Source: Microbacterium hydrocarbonoxydans
Lineage (GTDB): Bacteria; Actinomycetota; Actinomycetes; Actinomycetales; Microbacteriaceae
DNA length: 64,000 nt
Assembly: GCF_023715885.1 (NCBI RefSeq)
Contig: NZ_JAMBOY010000006.1
Coordinates: 1 to 64,000, forward strand
Reading direction: 5' to 3'
The notes under the pieces were generated by a model that saw only the letters and a list, made by a program, of their open reading frames with translations, was not told the origin of the DNA and searched no databases. Below are positions 15,709-27,083 of the stretch, one piece after another; position 1 is the first letter of the stretch, and every line of letters starts with the position of its first letter. A program made the position numbers and the translations under genes.

Positions 15709-16916
15709 CAGACCCAGACCTCCTCGAGTACGCGCATGGTGTTCCCGCCGACGACCGCGCGGATCTCGTCGTCGGAGTAGTCGTGCTTCACGAGCCAGCC
15801 GATGATGTTGTAGAAGGCCTCGGCCGGGTTCTCGATCCCGTCGACGTACGGCTGCTTCTCGTACTCGACGTTGGCGTGAGCCTGGCCGAGGGAGAGGTTC
15901 GACGAGAACGCGTCGTGCAGTCCGACGTGGTCGCCGAACAGCGTGTCGGGCCCGAAGCTCACGTGCTCCAGGCCGACGAGGTCGACGCAGTACTGGAAGT
16001 GGTCCATGACCGACTCCAGCGAGTGCTTCGGATGCTGCGGCGAGATCGTCGTGTGCGGCGCGGCCTCGATGCCGATGACGCCACCGCGCTTCGCGCACTC
16101 GATGATCGTCTCGTCGGTCTTCATGCGGTTCGTGGGCCAGAGACCCCGGGCACCGGCGTGTGTGATGAACACGGGCTTCGTCGAGTGCGCGATCACGTCG
16201 AGGCACGTCTGGTCGCCCGAGTGGGAGATGTCGATCGCGATGCCGAGCTTGTTCATGCGCTCCACAGCGCGCTCGCCGAAGTAGGTGAGGCCCCCGTCGC
16301 CGCGCTCCTTGAGACCGCCGCCGAGCATATTCGCCTCGGAGTACGCGATGCCCATCTGTCGCACGCCGAAGCCGTAGAGCACGTCGAGCCGGTCGACCTC
16401 GTTCTCGATCATGGTCGACGCCTCGAGCGCGAAGATGTGCGCGACGCGTCCGGTCTCGGCCGCGTACCGGATGTCCTTGATCGACTCGGCCTTGATGACG
16501 AAGTCCTGATGGGCGAGGTCGGCCATGCGCACGCCCAGGTCGAACAGCACGTCCTGGTACTTCCAGCCGGCGTCGCTCGAGATACAGCAGGTGCCGTCCA
16601 TGCCGTTGTCGAAGACAGCGGTGAGGCCGGAGCGCGCGAGGCCCTGGTATCCGGTGGGTTCGCGGCCCTGGCGGATGTGGTCGCGCAGCTCGCCCATGTC
16701 CTCAGGGAAGACCTGCACGTGCTCGTGCAGCGAGATCACGGTCTCCTCGCGCAGCAGGCGCTCGGTGCGCTCCTTTTGCGCGTCGGTCAGCTCGAGGCCC
16801 TCGTAGGCGGGGACGCGGCCGATCTGCTTGGCGTAGCGGAACTCGCGGTAGTCCTTGCCCGCTTCGAGGTACTCGTAGGCGGTGTAGCCGTCATAGCGGT
16901 CAGCTTGTTCGAGCAC
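15708..16916 (-). CDS. M19-family membrane-dipeptidase-like protein
   Basis: A 402-residue TIM-barrel amidohydrolase. Dinuclear zinc residues are recognisable: Glu165 (FALEAS), His232 (DISHSG), His253 (THAGARGLW) and Asp324 (GPDTLFGD). The N-terminal metal motif is H64-E-H66 rather than the usual HxD, a notable deviation. The family cleaves dipeptides, including those with D-amino acids, and beta-lactams; this clade may act on a different amide. The GTG start at 16916 is chosen because AAGGAG lies five bases upstream; the frame upstream has no ribosome site. First gene of the minus-strand operon. Confidence 0.88.
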   Translation of the reverse strand: MLEQADRYDGYTAYEYLEAGKDYREFRYAKQIGRVPAYEGLELTDAQKERTERLLREETVISLHEHVQVFPEDMGELRDHIRQGREPTGYQGLARSGLTAVFDNGMDGTCCISSDAGWKYQDVLFDLGVRMADLAHQDFVIKAESIKDIRYAAETGRVAHIFALEASTMIENEVDRLDVLYGFGVRQMGIAYSEANMLGGGLKERGDGGLTYFGERAVERMNKLGIAIDISHSGDQTCLDVIAHSTKPVFITHAGARGLWPTNRMKTDETIIECAKRGGVIGIEAAPHTTISPQHPKHSLESVMDHFQYCVDLVGLEHVSFGPDTLFGDHVGLHDAFSSNLSLGQAHANVEYEKQPYVDGIENPAEAFYNIIGWLVKHDYSDDEIRAVVGGNTMRVLEEVWV

Positions 16917-17033
16917 GAATGCTCCTTCGTTTCGGTGGTGCGGGATGCCTCTCCCGTCCGACGAAGGGAGATTTCCTCGAATCTCGATGATTTCGGCGCC
17001 GGTGTCAACTACTTTGCGAAAATTCGGCTGAGA

Positions 17034-17051
17034 TGTTTCCTGTTCGAAACA
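17034..17051. promoter_or_regulatory. TGTTTC-N6-GAAACA palindrome, candidate operator
   Basis: A perfect inverted repeat of six bases each with a six-base spacer lies in the 167-bp gap between the M19 gene and the divergent ABC ATPase gene. The neighbouring sequence CGAAAATTCGG (17017-17027) is echoed by CGAAACAATTCGG (17045-17057). This is the only intergenic space between the two transcription units, so it is a good place for the tandem Lrp regulator or another factor to bind. Binding is inferred. Confidence 0.4.
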
Positions 17052-17083
17052 ATTCGGGTCGGATGTGGTGGCATGATGTGTCC

Positions 17084-18739
17084 ATGGAGAACACGTCTGC
17101 ACCCGGAGACGGCACCGTGCTCGAGGTCGCCGGACTCACCGTCACGCTCACCGGAGACGGCCGGAGCAACCGCGTCGTCGACGGCATCGACCTCTCGGTG
17201 CGCCGCGGCGAGGTCTTCGCACTGCTCGGCGAATCCGGCTCGGGCAAGTCGATGACCGCCCGCGCGATCATGGGGCTCATCGACGAGGGGGAGGTGCACG
17301 CCGACACGCTCGCGCTCGGCGGCACCGATCTGCTGACTCTCTCCCCCGAGGAGCATCGACGCCTACGCGGTGTGAGGGTCAGCCTCGTCATGCAGGACGC
17401 CCTGTCGGCCCTCAACCCGGTGTTGAGCATCGGCGATCAGCTCGGCGACCTTCTCCGCGCCCATCGCCGCATGTCCCGCCGCGACGCTCGCGCTCGGGCG
17501 GTCGAGCTCCTCACTCTCGTCGGCATCCCCGTGCCCGAGAAACGCGTGCACGACTACCCTCACCAGTTCTCCGGAGGACAGCGCCAGCGCATCCTCATCG
17601 CCATGGCGATCGCCCTCGATCCCGATCTCATCATCGCCGACGAGCCCACCACGGCGCTCGACGTCACGGTGCAGGCGCAGATCCTCGACCTGCTGCTCTC
17701 CCTGCGCGACCGGCTGGGCATGGGCATCCTGCTCATCACGCACGACCTCGGCGTCGTGATGGAGGTGGCGGACAGCGTCGCCGTCATGCGCCACGGCCGC
17801 ATCGTGGAGTCGGGCAGCGCCGACGACGTGCTCACCGCACCGCAGCATCCGTACACCACGCAGCTGCTCGACTCGATGCCGAAGGACGTGAGCGCCGCCG
17901 TCCAGGACGACGCGTCGACGCCGATCCTGCGGGCGACCGCCGTCGAGCGGACCTTCCGTTCGGGCAGCGGTCGTCGTGCGCACCGCGTCGCCGCCGTGGC
18001 CGGAGTGGACCTGGAGTTGCGCAGCGGCGAGATCCTCGCGATCGTCGGCGAGTCGGGCAGCGGCAAGTCCACCCTCGCCAGGATGCTGGTGGGCCTGGAC
18101 TCCCCCGACGCCGGGACCCTCGTGTATCGCGACAGCGACGTCACCCGTGGTCGCCTGCAGGACCGCAAGACGCTGCGCAGGGGTGTGCAGATGGTCTTCC
18201 AGGACCCCTACCTGTCCCTGAACCCCCGGATGACGGTGCAGCAGCTCATCGCCGAGCCGCTCGCGGCCACGCGCACCGGCACGGCGGCGAGCCGTCGGGA
18301 GCGCGTCGCGGAACTGCTCGAGCTCGTCGGGCTGTCACCGGAGATGGGCTCGCGCTTCCCCCATCAGTTCTCCGGCGGCCAGCGGCAGCGCATCGGCATC
18401 GCACGGGCCCTGGCCCTCGATCCAGACGTCCTGGTCTGCGACGAGCCGGTCTCGGCACTGGACGTCTCGATCCGCGCGCAGATCATCGACCTGCTGTGCG
18501 ATCTGCGCGAGCGCCTCGGAATGTCGATCGTATTCATCGCGCACGACCTGTCACTCGTGCGCCACATCGCCGACCGCGTGGCCGTGATGTACCTCGGCGA
18601 CATGGTCGAGGTCGGCGACACCGAGACGGTCTACCGCACCCCGACCCACCCGTACACGCAGTCGCTGCTGTCGGCGATCCCTCCGCAGACCAGGGCCGAC
18701 CGCGGGATGCTGGCGCGGCGGACCCGCCTCAGCGCCTGA
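17084..18739 (+). CDS. Fused DppD-DppF ABC ATPase
   Basis: A 551-residue protein with two ATP-binding domains. Domain 1 has Walker A GESGSGKS (49-56), the signature SGGQRQR and Walker [13 protein letters not shown]; domain 2 repeats them ([34 protein letters not shown]). Each is followed by the peptide-transporter tail ([24 protein letters not shown]). It energises the adjacent DppBC permeases although it is transcribed divergently from them. The ATG at 17084 matches the family start. Confidence 0.93.
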   Translation: MENTSAPGDGTVLEVAGLTVTLTGDGRSNRVVDGIDLSVRRGEVFALLGESGSGKSMTARAIMGLIDEGEVHADTLALGGTDLLTLSPEEHRRLRGVRVSLVMQDALSALNPVLSIGDQLGDLLRAHRRMSRRDARARAVELLTLVGIPVPEKRVHDYPHQFSGGQRQRILIAMAIALDPDLIIADEPTTALDVTVQAQILDLLLSLRDRLGMGILLITHDLGVVMEVADSVAVMRHGRIVESGSADDVLTAPQHPYTTQLLDSMPKDVSAAVQDDASTPILRATAVERTFRSGSGRRAHRVAAVAGVDLELRSGEILAIVGESGSGKSTLARMLVGLDSPDAGTLVYRDSDVTRGRLQDRKTLRRGVQMVFQDPYLSLNPRMTVQQLIAEPLAATRTGTAASRRERVAELLELVGLSPEMGSRFPHQFSGGQRQRIGIARALALDPDVLVCDEPVSALDVSIRAQIIDLLCDLRERLGMSIVFIAHDLSLVRHIADRVAVMYLGDMVEVGDTETVYRTPTHPYTQSLLSAIPPQTRADRGMLARRTRLSA

Positions 18740-18784
18740 CGGGCCGACCGGCAATGGTCGCCCACCTGCGCGAAGGCGGGGCAC

Positions 18785-19069
18785 TCAGGTCGCGAGCAGC
18801 GGCGGCAGGTGCGGGATGGCGATCGGACGCGTCGCCCGGCTCGAATCCTGCACGCGCGAGACGTCTTCCAGCACGTCGTACGCGGTGGAGTAGCGGATGG
18901 CCAGAGGGAGATCGCGCAACCACACGACCTCCACCTCCGTCTCCGCGTACTCGTACACGCACGCCACGACGTAGCGAGGGTCGTTCTCGGCGTACCGCCG
19001 GTCGTTGATCACCCATTCCGACGGGGTGATGCGGTTGAGCACGTATCTCGGCTCCGGATCTCCATTCAT
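18785..19069 (-). CDS. Small conserved-looking hypothetical protein
   Basis: A 94-residue protein, MNGDPEPRYVLNRITPSEW..., with GGAGGA upstream of ATG 19069. It contains a two-strand motif (YVVACVYEYAETEVEVVWLR) and a C-terminal helix, and no cysteine or histidine cluster. Composition and codon use are normal for the neighbourhood. It is convergent with the ABC ATPase gene. I do not recognise the family. Confidence 0.65.
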   Translation of the reverse strand: MNGDPEPRYVLNRITPSEWVINDRRYAENDPRYVVACVYEYAETEVEVVWLRDLPLAIRYSTAYDVLEDVSRVQDSSRATRPIAIPHLPPLLAT

Positions 19070-19167
19070 GTGACAGTCCTCCAAGACTCTCTCCCCGCGG
19101 AGATCATCTCCGGCGCGACGAAGAGAACCGAGCCCCTTGACAACCGCGCCGATCGACGGCAGACGGG

Positions 19168-19857
19168 TCAGCGGGCGGGCCGGACGGTGAGGTCTGTCAG
19201 CGCCGCGTCGGACGGCAGGTCGAGAGCGGTGAGGATGGTCGTCGCGACGCTCTCCGGGGTGATGAAGCGCTCGGCGTCGTACTCACGACCCTCCTGCTGG
19301 TGCACGCGCTCCTGCATCGGCGTCGCCGTGCGCCCGGGGTAGATCGAGCTCACGAGCACGCCGTGCTCCGCCTCCTCCGCCCGGAGTGCGTCGGCCAGCG
19401 CGCGCAGCCCGTGCTTGGATGCCGCGTACGCGCTCCAGCCGGCATGCGCGTGGAGCCCCGCTCCGGAGTTGACGAAGATCACCCGTCCGCGCGAGACCCG
19501 CAGCACGGGCAGCAGCAGCCTGGTCAGCTCCGCCGGACCGACGAGGTTCACGGCGAGCTGCTGCTCCCACAGCGAGGGCGGCAGGTCGGCCACGGGTCCG
19601 AGGTCGACGACTCCCGCGACGTGGATGAGCGAGTCGATGCGCTCAGGCAGGGGCTGCTTCGAGAATGCCCACGACAGCCGACCGGGCTGCGCGAGATCTC
19701 CGACGAGCGCGGTCGCCCCGGGCAGCGCGGCCGTCATCTCACGGGCGCGACCCGCATCTCGCGCGAGCACGACGACGTCGTCCCCTCGCTCCAGGAGACG
19801 CTGCGCGACGACGGCGCCGATGCCGGAACCGGCACCCGTCACCAGATGGGTGGGCAT
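19168..19857 (-). CDS. Short-chain dehydrogenase/reductase
   Basis: A 229-residue NAD(P)-dependent oxidoreductase with TGAGSGIG (7-14), NSGAG (catalytic Ser131), Y144-x3-K148 (YAASK) and a PGRTAT loop after the active site. Length is normal for classical SDRs. It follows rsfS by 1 nt on the same strand and so is the last gene of the nadD-rsfS group. The substrate is unknown. Confidence 0.9.
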   Translation of the reverse strand: MPTHLVTGAGSGIGAVVAQRLLERGDDVVVLARDAGRAREMTAALPGATALVGDLAQPGRLSWAFSKQPLPERIDSLIHVAGVVDLGPVADLPPSLWEQQLAVNLVGPAELTRLLLPVLRVSRGRVIFVNSGAGLHAHAGWSAYAASKHGLRALADALRAEEAEHGVLVSSIYPGRTATPMQERVHQQEGREYDAERFITPESVATTILTALDLPSDAALTDLTVRPAR

Positions 19858-19858
19858 G

Positions 19859-20236
19859 TCAGCTGCGGTCGGCGGGCTCGGCCAGCTCGATCGGGATGAC
19901 CGGGCAGTCCTTCCAGAGGCGCTCGAGCCCGTAATAGACCCGCTCCTCCTGGTGGAAGACGTGCACGATCAGGTCCCCGAAGTCGAGCAGCACCCAGCGT
20001 GCCTCCGCGCGACCCTCTCGGCGCACGCGCTTGTGGCCGGCTTCGATCAGACGATCCTCGATCTCGTCGGCGATCGCGGCGACGTTGCGCTCGCTGTTCC
20101 CGGTGACGAGCAGGAAGATGTCGACGAGCGGCAGGGGCTCCGACACGTTCAGGGCGACGAGATCCTCGCCGCCCTTCGAGACGGCGGCCTCCGCTGCGAT
20201 CTGCAGCATCTCTTCGGCGGTTTCAGGTGATTGCAT
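19859..20236 (-). CDS. rsfS: Ribosomal silencing factor RsfS
   Basis: A 125-residue protein with the Iojap/RsfS pattern: EDLVALNVSEPLPLVDIFLL, a central helix (ERNVAAIADEIEDRLIE) and DFGDLIVHVFHQEERVYYGL. RsfS binds ribosomal protein uL14 and blocks subunit joining under starvation. Its ATG overlaps the stop of the upstream membrane-protein gene by one base. The nadD-x-rsfS order is a common actinobacterial arrangement. Confidence 0.95.
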   Translation of the reverse strand: MQSPETAEEMLQIAAEAAVSKGGEDLVALNVSEPLPLVDIFLLVTGNSERNVAAIADEIEDRLIEAGHKRVRREGRAEARWVLLDFGDLIVHVFHQEERVYYGLERLWKDCPVIPIELAEPADRS

Positions 20237-21501
20237 CAGAAGACATTCGTGGTGATGGCGATCACGACGGCGACCCCGACCGCGAGGGCGAGACCACCCG
20301 CCACGATCGCGAGGATGATCATGAGCCGGTTGCCCTTCTCGGGCGCCGGCGGCCGGATGACCTCTCCGGCGGGCTTGATGGTGCTGATCGCCGAGCTGGC
20401 GGCGATCGGAGTGGGAGAGGATGCCGGGGGCAGCTCCCCGTCGATGAGGACCGCGTCGACGTCTCTGCCGTCCGTGGTTCCGTGCGCGTGCCCCTGCGAT
20501 CCGAGTCCCCTCGGCAGCTCGTAGGAGCCGGTGACGAGGATCTCGCCCGTGGAGGCGACGGGGCCGGACAGCGAACCCTCGCCGGGTCCGGGGGTGAAGA
20601 TCAGGGTGTTCGGTGCGCGGTGCGACCCGGTCGAGTCGCCGACCGTGAGGAGCTCGTCGAACGACGGGGCGAACGGCTTCTGGGGCTCGGGCTCACTGCC
20701 GAGCACACCGCTGCCGAACGCCGAGTTCACCGTCGGGCGCTCCCCCTCGGGGACCACGACGTCGTCCGCCTCGTCGACGTCCGCGAGCACGTCGTCCTCC
20801 GCATGGTCGTCCTCGTCGCTCTCGGGCTGGGCCTCGACCTCGATCCCGAGCGCGGCGACGGCCGCGGCGGGGTCGTCCTCGTCCTGCTCACCGGCCTCGG
20901 CGTGATCGACAGAAGCCTCGTCGGGCTCGACCGATGCGGGCACGAGCGGCACGACGCCCACGGAGTCGACGCTCGTGGCTGCGCTGACGGGGAGGACCGT
21001 GAGCTCCTCGTCGACCTCGTCATCATCGTCCGACGACGAATCCCGTGCCCCCGACGGTGTGGGCGGCGCGAAGACGGGCACGGCGGTGACGACGGACTCG
21101 TCGTCCGAGGACGCCCGGTCGGGGTCGGCAGCGGAAGCCGCGGCATCCTCATCCGTCGTCTCGCCGGCGGATTCGGTCTGCGCTCCGCCGACCTGCTCCC
21201 CGTCGACGACCGGAACGGATGCCGTGCGGATGCGCTCGCGCACCTGACGGCGAGTCAGACGCGTCTCGCCGGTGATCTCGCCGTCGGACTCCGTCTGCTC
21301 CGGCGACTCCGTCTGCTCCGGCGACTCCGTCGGCTCCGGTGCCGGAGCGGGCTGGGCGGCGCTCGGCTCAGCACTGGCGGGCGACGTCGCAGCGGCCGCG
21401 GCCTCGTCGGGCGTGATGACGGGTGTGGAACCCGTGAGTCGGAGCTCCCTCAGCTGCTTTCGTGTCAGCGGGCCCTGCGCGGGCTGATCCGATGTACTCA
21501 T
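20236..21501 (-). CDS. Acidic linker protein with C-terminal membrane anchor
   Basis: A 421-residue protein between nadD and rsfS. Two short basic repeats, [18 protein letters not shown] (10-27) and [17 protein letters not shown], are separated by a Pro/Glu/Ser-rich stretch; a long acidic disordered region follows, and a single membrane helix sits at the C-terminus ([23 protein letters not shown]). The repeat [15 protein letters not shown] is visible. The topology places the bulk of the protein either inside or outside; no signal peptide is seen, so inside is more likely. It starts with ATGA overlap on nadD. Function is unknown. Confidence 0.75.
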   Translation of the reverse strand: MSTSDQPAQGPLTRKQLRELRLTGSTPVITPDEAAAAATSPASAEPSAAQPAPAPEPTESPEQTESPEQTESDGEITGETRLTRRQVRERIRTASVPVVDGEQVGGAQTESAGETTDEDAAASAADPDRASSDDESVVTAVPVFAPPTPSGARDSSSDDDDEVDEELTVLPVSAATSVDSVGVVPLVPASVEPDEASVDHAEAGEQDEDDPAAAVAALGIEVEAQPESDEDDHAEDDVLADVDEADDVVVPEGERPTVNSAFGSGVLGSEPEPQKPFAPSFDELLTVGDSTGSHRAPNTLIFTPGPGEGSLSGPVASTGEILVTGSYELPRGLGSQGHAHGTTDGRDVDAVLIDGELPPASSPTPIAASSAISTIKPAGEVIRPPAPEKGNRLMIILAIVAGGLALAVGVAVVIAITTNVF

Positions 21502-22100
21502 GCCTTGCTCCGATACAGATGATGCTTCGCGATGTACTGAACGACTCCGTCGGGAACGAGATACCAGACCGGCTCCCCCTCGCGCACCCGCGCGCGGCAG
21601 GCGGTCGACGAGATCGACAGCGCAGGCACCTCCAGCTGGCTGACGTCGTCGCTCGGGAGGCCATCGGTGCTCAGGATGTGACCTGGGCGGGAGACCGCGA
21701 CGAAGTGGGCCAGCTCCCACAGTTCATCATGGTCCCTCCAACTGAGAATTTGCGCCACGGCATCGGCGCCGGTGATGAAGAAGAGCTCGGCGTCCGGCCT
21801 CGCCTTCTTGAGGTCTCGCAGGGTGTCGATCGTGTAGGTGGGCCCCTCGCGATCGATGTCGACGCGGCTGACCGTGAACTGCGGATTGGAAGCCGTCGCG
21901 ATCACTGTCATCAGGTAGCGATGCTCGCTGGGCGTGACGTCCGACTTCTGCCAGGGGTGACCGGTGGGGACGAAGACGACCTCGTCGAGCCCGAAGGAGT
22001 GCGCGACCTCGCTCGCGGCGACGAGGTGTCCGTGGTGGATGGGGTCGAACGTTCCACCCATCACACCGATGCGCGCGGGGCGCGAGGTCGTGTCAGTCAT
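21498..22100 (-). CDS. nadD: Nicotinate-nucleotide adenylyltransferase
   Basis: A 200-residue nucleotidyltransferase. [11 protein letters not shown] (15-25) supplies the ATP-binding HxGH, and [14 protein letters not shown] is the ISSTxxR-type motif. It converts nicotinate mononucleotide to deamido-NAD in NAD synthesis. Normal length, ATG start, and the expected place next to rsfS. Upstream lies the small membrane protein. Confidence 0.95.
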   Translation of the reverse strand: MTDTTSRPARIGVMGGTFDPIHHGHLVAASEVAHSFGLDEVVFVPTGHPWQKSDVTPSEHRYLMTVIATASNPQFTVSRVDIDREGPTYTIDTLRDLKKARPDAELFFITGADAVAQILSWRDHDELWELAHFVAVSRPGHILSTDGLPSDDVSQLEVPALSISSTACRARVREGEPVWYLVPDGVVQYIAKHHLYRSKA

Positions 22101-22106
22101 ACGGGA

Positions 22107-22331
22107 CTAGTGGCCGTGCCCCGCCTCGTGTCCGTCTTTGCCGTGCCTGGCGGCCCAGGCTTCGGCCTTGGCCGAGTGGCGGTTGGCGACGTTCTTGTAA
22201 GACAGGGTGACGAGCGCGAGGAACGCGAACACGATCGCGGCGATCACGCCGAAGATGACGGTCTCGAGAGCGACGTTTCCGTGGTGCTCGGTCTCGGCGG
22301 CGGCCATCGCGATCTGTGCGACGAGGTTCAT
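22107..22331 (-). CDS. Small single-pass membrane protein
   Basis: A 74-residue protein. The ATG at 22331 has GGAGCAAGG just upstream. One membrane helix (residues 24-43, TVIFGVIAAIVFAFLALVTL) is followed by a basic, histidine-rich tail (HGKDGHEAGHGH) that could bind metal. It lies 6 nt upstream of nadD. Similar small proteins appear at this position in related genomes by my recollection; no function is known. Confidence 0.7.
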   Translation of the reverse strand: MNLVAQIAMAAAETEHHGNVALETVIFGVIAAIVFAFLALVTLSYKNVANRHSAKAEAWAARHGKDGHEAGHGH

Positions 22332-22396
22332 CCTTGCTCCGTTTCGTGGCTGGCGGGTGGGCGCTCGAAGCGCCGCAGCGCCACCTAGTCTAGTCC

Positions 22397-23650
22397 TCAG
22401 CCGCGAGTCTGCCCCGCCCCACGCGCCAGCCACTTCGTGCTGGTCAGCTCGGCGAGTCCCATGGGTCCGCGGGTGTGCAGCTTCTGCGTCGAGATGCCGA
22501 CCTCGGCGCCGAAGCCGAACTCGCCGCCGTCGGTGAAGCGCGTCGACGTGTTCGCCATCACGACTGCGGAGTCCACCTCGGCCAGGAAGCGCTCGGCGTT
22601 GCGGGAGTCGGTCGTGACGATCGACTCCGTGTGGCCCGTGCTGTATCGGCGGATGTGCTCGAGCGCGTCGTCGAGCGTATCGACGACCTTGATCGCGATG
22701 TCGAGGCTCAGATACTCGGTGGCCCAGTCCTCCTCGGTCGCGGGGATCACGTTCGAGACGAGACCGGCGACGATGTCGTCACCGTGGATCGCCACGCCCT
22801 CGCTCTGCAGGGCACTGGCGACCAGAGGCACGAGACGCGGAGCGGCCTGACGATGCACGAGCACGGTCTCCACCGCGTTGCAGACACTCGGGCGCTGCAC
22901 CTTCGCGTTCACCACGATGTCTCGCGCCCAGTCGTCCGGAGCACTCTCGTCGAGCACGATGTGCACGTTGCCCGCGCCGGTCTCGATCACCGGCACCGTC
23001 GACTCCGTGACCACGGTCTCGATGAGTCCTGCACTGCCTCGCGGCACGAGCACGTCGATGAACCCGCGGCCGTGCATGAGCGCCTTCGCGCCCTCGCGAC
23101 CGAAGTCGTCGACCGTCTGGATCGCCTCGGGCGTGATGCCGGCCTCGCTCAGGGCGTCGCGCATGACCTCGACGAGCACGGTGTTGGAGTCGCGTGCCGC
23201 GCTGCCGCCTCGGAGCACCGCAGCATTGCCGGACCGCAGAGCGAGGGCCGCGATATCGACGGTCACGTTCGGGCGAGCCTCGTAGATGGCGCCGACCACG
23301 CCGAAGGGCACGCGCACCTGCTCGAGGGCGACGCCGTTCGGCATCCGATGCCCGCCGACGACACGGCCCACCGGGTCGGGGAGCGCGGCGACCTCGCGCA
23401 CGGCGGCGGCGAGAGCCGAGACGCGCTTCTCGTCGAGGCGCAGGCGGTCGATCAGGGAGTCGCCGATCCCGTCGGCCTGACCGCGCTCGATGTCGCGGGC
23501 GTTCGCGGCGATGATCGTCTCGGCGTTCGCTTCCAGGGCCGAGGCGATCGCTTCGAGCGCACGAGCCTTGTCATCGCTGGTCAGCGCGGCGGTGGCGCGG
23601 GACGCCTCCTTGGCGCGCTCGAGGCGCACCTGCGGGGTCTGATCGGTCAT
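22397..23650 (-). CDS. proA: Glutamate-5-semialdehyde dehydrogenase (proline synthesis)
   Basis: A 417-residue ALDH-superfamily enzyme. PFGVVGAIYEARPNVTVDIA and ALRSGNAAVLRGGSAA are ProA signatures, and the catalytic cysteine is in QRPSVCNAVET. It reduces glutamyl-5-phosphate to the semialdehyde with NADPH. It lies 9 nt after proB on the same strand. Start ATG 23650, length normal. Confidence 0.96.
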   Translation of the reverse strand: MTDQTPQVRLERAKEASRATAALTSDDKARALEAIASALEANAETIIAANARDIERGQADGIGDSLIDRLRLDEKRVSALAAAVREVAALPDPVGRVVGGHRMPNGVALEQVRVPFGVVGAIYEARPNVTVDIAALALRSGNAAVLRGGSAARDSNTVLVEVMRDALSEAGITPEAIQTVDDFGREGAKALMHGRGFIDVLVPRGSAGLIETVVTESTVPVIETGAGNVHIVLDESAPDDWARDIVVNAKVQRPSVCNAVETVLVHRQAAPRLVPLVASALQSEGVAIHGDDIVAGLVSNVIPATEEDWATEYLSLDIAIKVVDTLDDALEHIRRYSTGHTESIVTTDSRNAERFLAEVDSAVVMANTSTRFTDGGEFGFGAEVGISTQKLHTRGPMGLAELTSTKWLARGAGQTRG

Positions 23651-23659
23651 CCGCCCAGT

Positions 23660-26016
<2,357 letters not shown>

Positions 26017-26274
26017 TCACTCAGCAGCGGCGACGATGTTGACGACCTTGCGGCCGCCCTTCGCGCCGAACTCGACCGCGCCGGCGGCCAGAGCGAACAG
26101 CGTGTCGTCGCCACCGCGGCCGACGTTCACGCCGGGGTGGAAGTGGGTGCCGCGCTGACGGACGATGATCTCGCCGGCGAGGACCTGCTGACCGCCGAAG
26201 CGCTTGACGCCCAGTCGCTGTGCGTTGGAGTCACGACCGTTGCGGGTGGAGCTTGCGCCCTTTTTGTGTGCCAT
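26017..26274 (-). CDS. rpmA: 50S ribosomal protein L27 (bL27)
   Basis: An 85-residue protein: [20 protein letters not shown] and [20 protein letters not shown] match bL27. Its N-terminus reaches toward the peptidyl-transferase centre. It follows rplU by 18 nt and is the second gene of the operon. Confidence 0.97.
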   Translation of the reverse strand: MAHKKGASSTRNGRDSNAQRLGVKRFGGQQVLAGEIIVRQRGTHFHPGVNVGRGGDDTLFALAAGAVEFGAKGGRKVVNIVAAAE

Positions 26275-26292
26275 GTCCTGGTCTCCTCGGTC

Positions 26293-26601
26293 TTACTTGA
26301 TGCCGGTGATCTTGACGCGCGTGAGCTCCTGGCGGTGGCCCTGACGCTTCTTGTAGCCGGTCTTGTTCTTGTACTTCTGGATGACGATCTTCGGACCGCG
26401 GAGGTTGCCGAGCACCTCAGCCGTGACCTTGACCTTCGCGAGCTGGTCGGCGTCGGTGGTCACCGTGGCGCCGTCGACGAGCAGCACGGCGGCCAGCTCG
26501 ATCTTCTCGCCCTGAGCAGCCTGAACACGGTCGAGCTGAACGATCGTGCCGACCTCGACCTTCTCCTGCCGCCCACCGGCGCGCACTACTGCGTAAACCA
26601 C
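26293..26601 (-). CDS. rplU: 50S ribosomal protein L21 (bL21)
   Basis: A 102-residue protein starting at a GTG (26601) as [20 protein letters not shown]. The C-terminus [20 protein letters not shown] is the bL21 rRNA-binding part. The start is set by the family's invariant N-terminus; the open frame upstream is the 5' untranslated leader. A promoter is found about 150 bases upstream. Confidence 0.96.
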   Translation of the reverse strand: MVYAVVRAGGRQEKVEVGTIVQLDRVQAAQGEKIELAAVLLVDGATVTTDADQLAKVKVTAEVLGNLRGPKIVIQKYKNKTGYKKRQGHRQELTRVKITGIK

Positions 26602-26746
26602 TTCATACCTGTTTCGTTGGGGAGCGCGGGGCTCCGAGAATCTCACGGGAAGACTGTTGCTTGCATGCGTCGCGGGGCGACGGGTGCGGCTGCAAGACTC
26701 TCCGCTCCGACCGTCGAGGACGACGCGGCATGCGCACCAAGGGACT

Positions 26747-26775
26747 ACTTTACCGGATGCCGGACACTGTGGCAA
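26747..26775 (-). promoter_or_regulatory. Promoter of rplU-rpmA
   Basis: On the minus strand TTGCCA (26775-26770) and TAAAGT (26752-26747) are spaced by exactly 17 bases. Transcription would start near 26740, leaving a leader of about 140 bases before rplU that could carry autoregulatory structure. Seen in sequence; activity inferred. Confidence 0.65.
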
Positions 26776-26813
26776 AACGCCGTGGGCTGCGTGTCCGGCT
26801 CTAGGCTGGCGGG

Positions 26814-27083
26814 ATGACCATCCTCGTCGACGACCCCGTCTGGCCCGCCCACGGACGACTGTGGGCGCACCTGGTCAGCGACGAGAGCCTCGACGAGCTG
26901 CACGCCTTCGCGCGCGCCCAGGAGCTCCCCGGCCGGGCCTTCGACCTCGACCACTACGACGTCCCGGAGGACGCACTGCCACGGCTCATCGCCGCCGGCG
27001 CTCAGCACGTCGGCGGCAAGGAGCTCGTCACACGGCTGATCGCGTCAGGACTCCGCGTCCGAGGACGCGACCGGACCCGCTGA
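26814..27083 (+). CDS. DUF4031 domain protein
   Basis: An 89-residue protein, [20 protein letters not shown], matching DUF4031, with [20 protein letters not shown] in the middle. The family is small, cytoplasmic and uncharacterised. It is divergent from rplU, and its last 39 bases overlap the 3' end of the convergent RNase E/G gene, so antisense interaction between the two messages is possible. Confidence 0.85.
   Translation: MTILVDDPVWPAHGRLWAHLVSDESLDELHAFARAQELPGRAFDLDHYDVPEDALPRLIAAGAQHVGGKELVTRLIASGLRVRGRDRTR

Noticed and set aside
13351..15780. 809-residue open frame antisense to the ABC permease and binding-protein genes
   Set aside because: Shadow of well-supported genes; high Arg/His/Asp content typical of antisense frames in GC-rich DNA.
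21270..21330. Tandem 18-bp repeats (TCCGGCGACTCCGTCTGC-like)
   Set aside because: They encode the TESPEQ repeats of the acidic membrane-anchored protein and are low-complexity coding sequence.
26607..26775. Longer rplU reading frame
   Set aside because: The extra N-terminus is not bL21-like and contains the mapped-looking promoter; the GTG at 26601 gives the family start.
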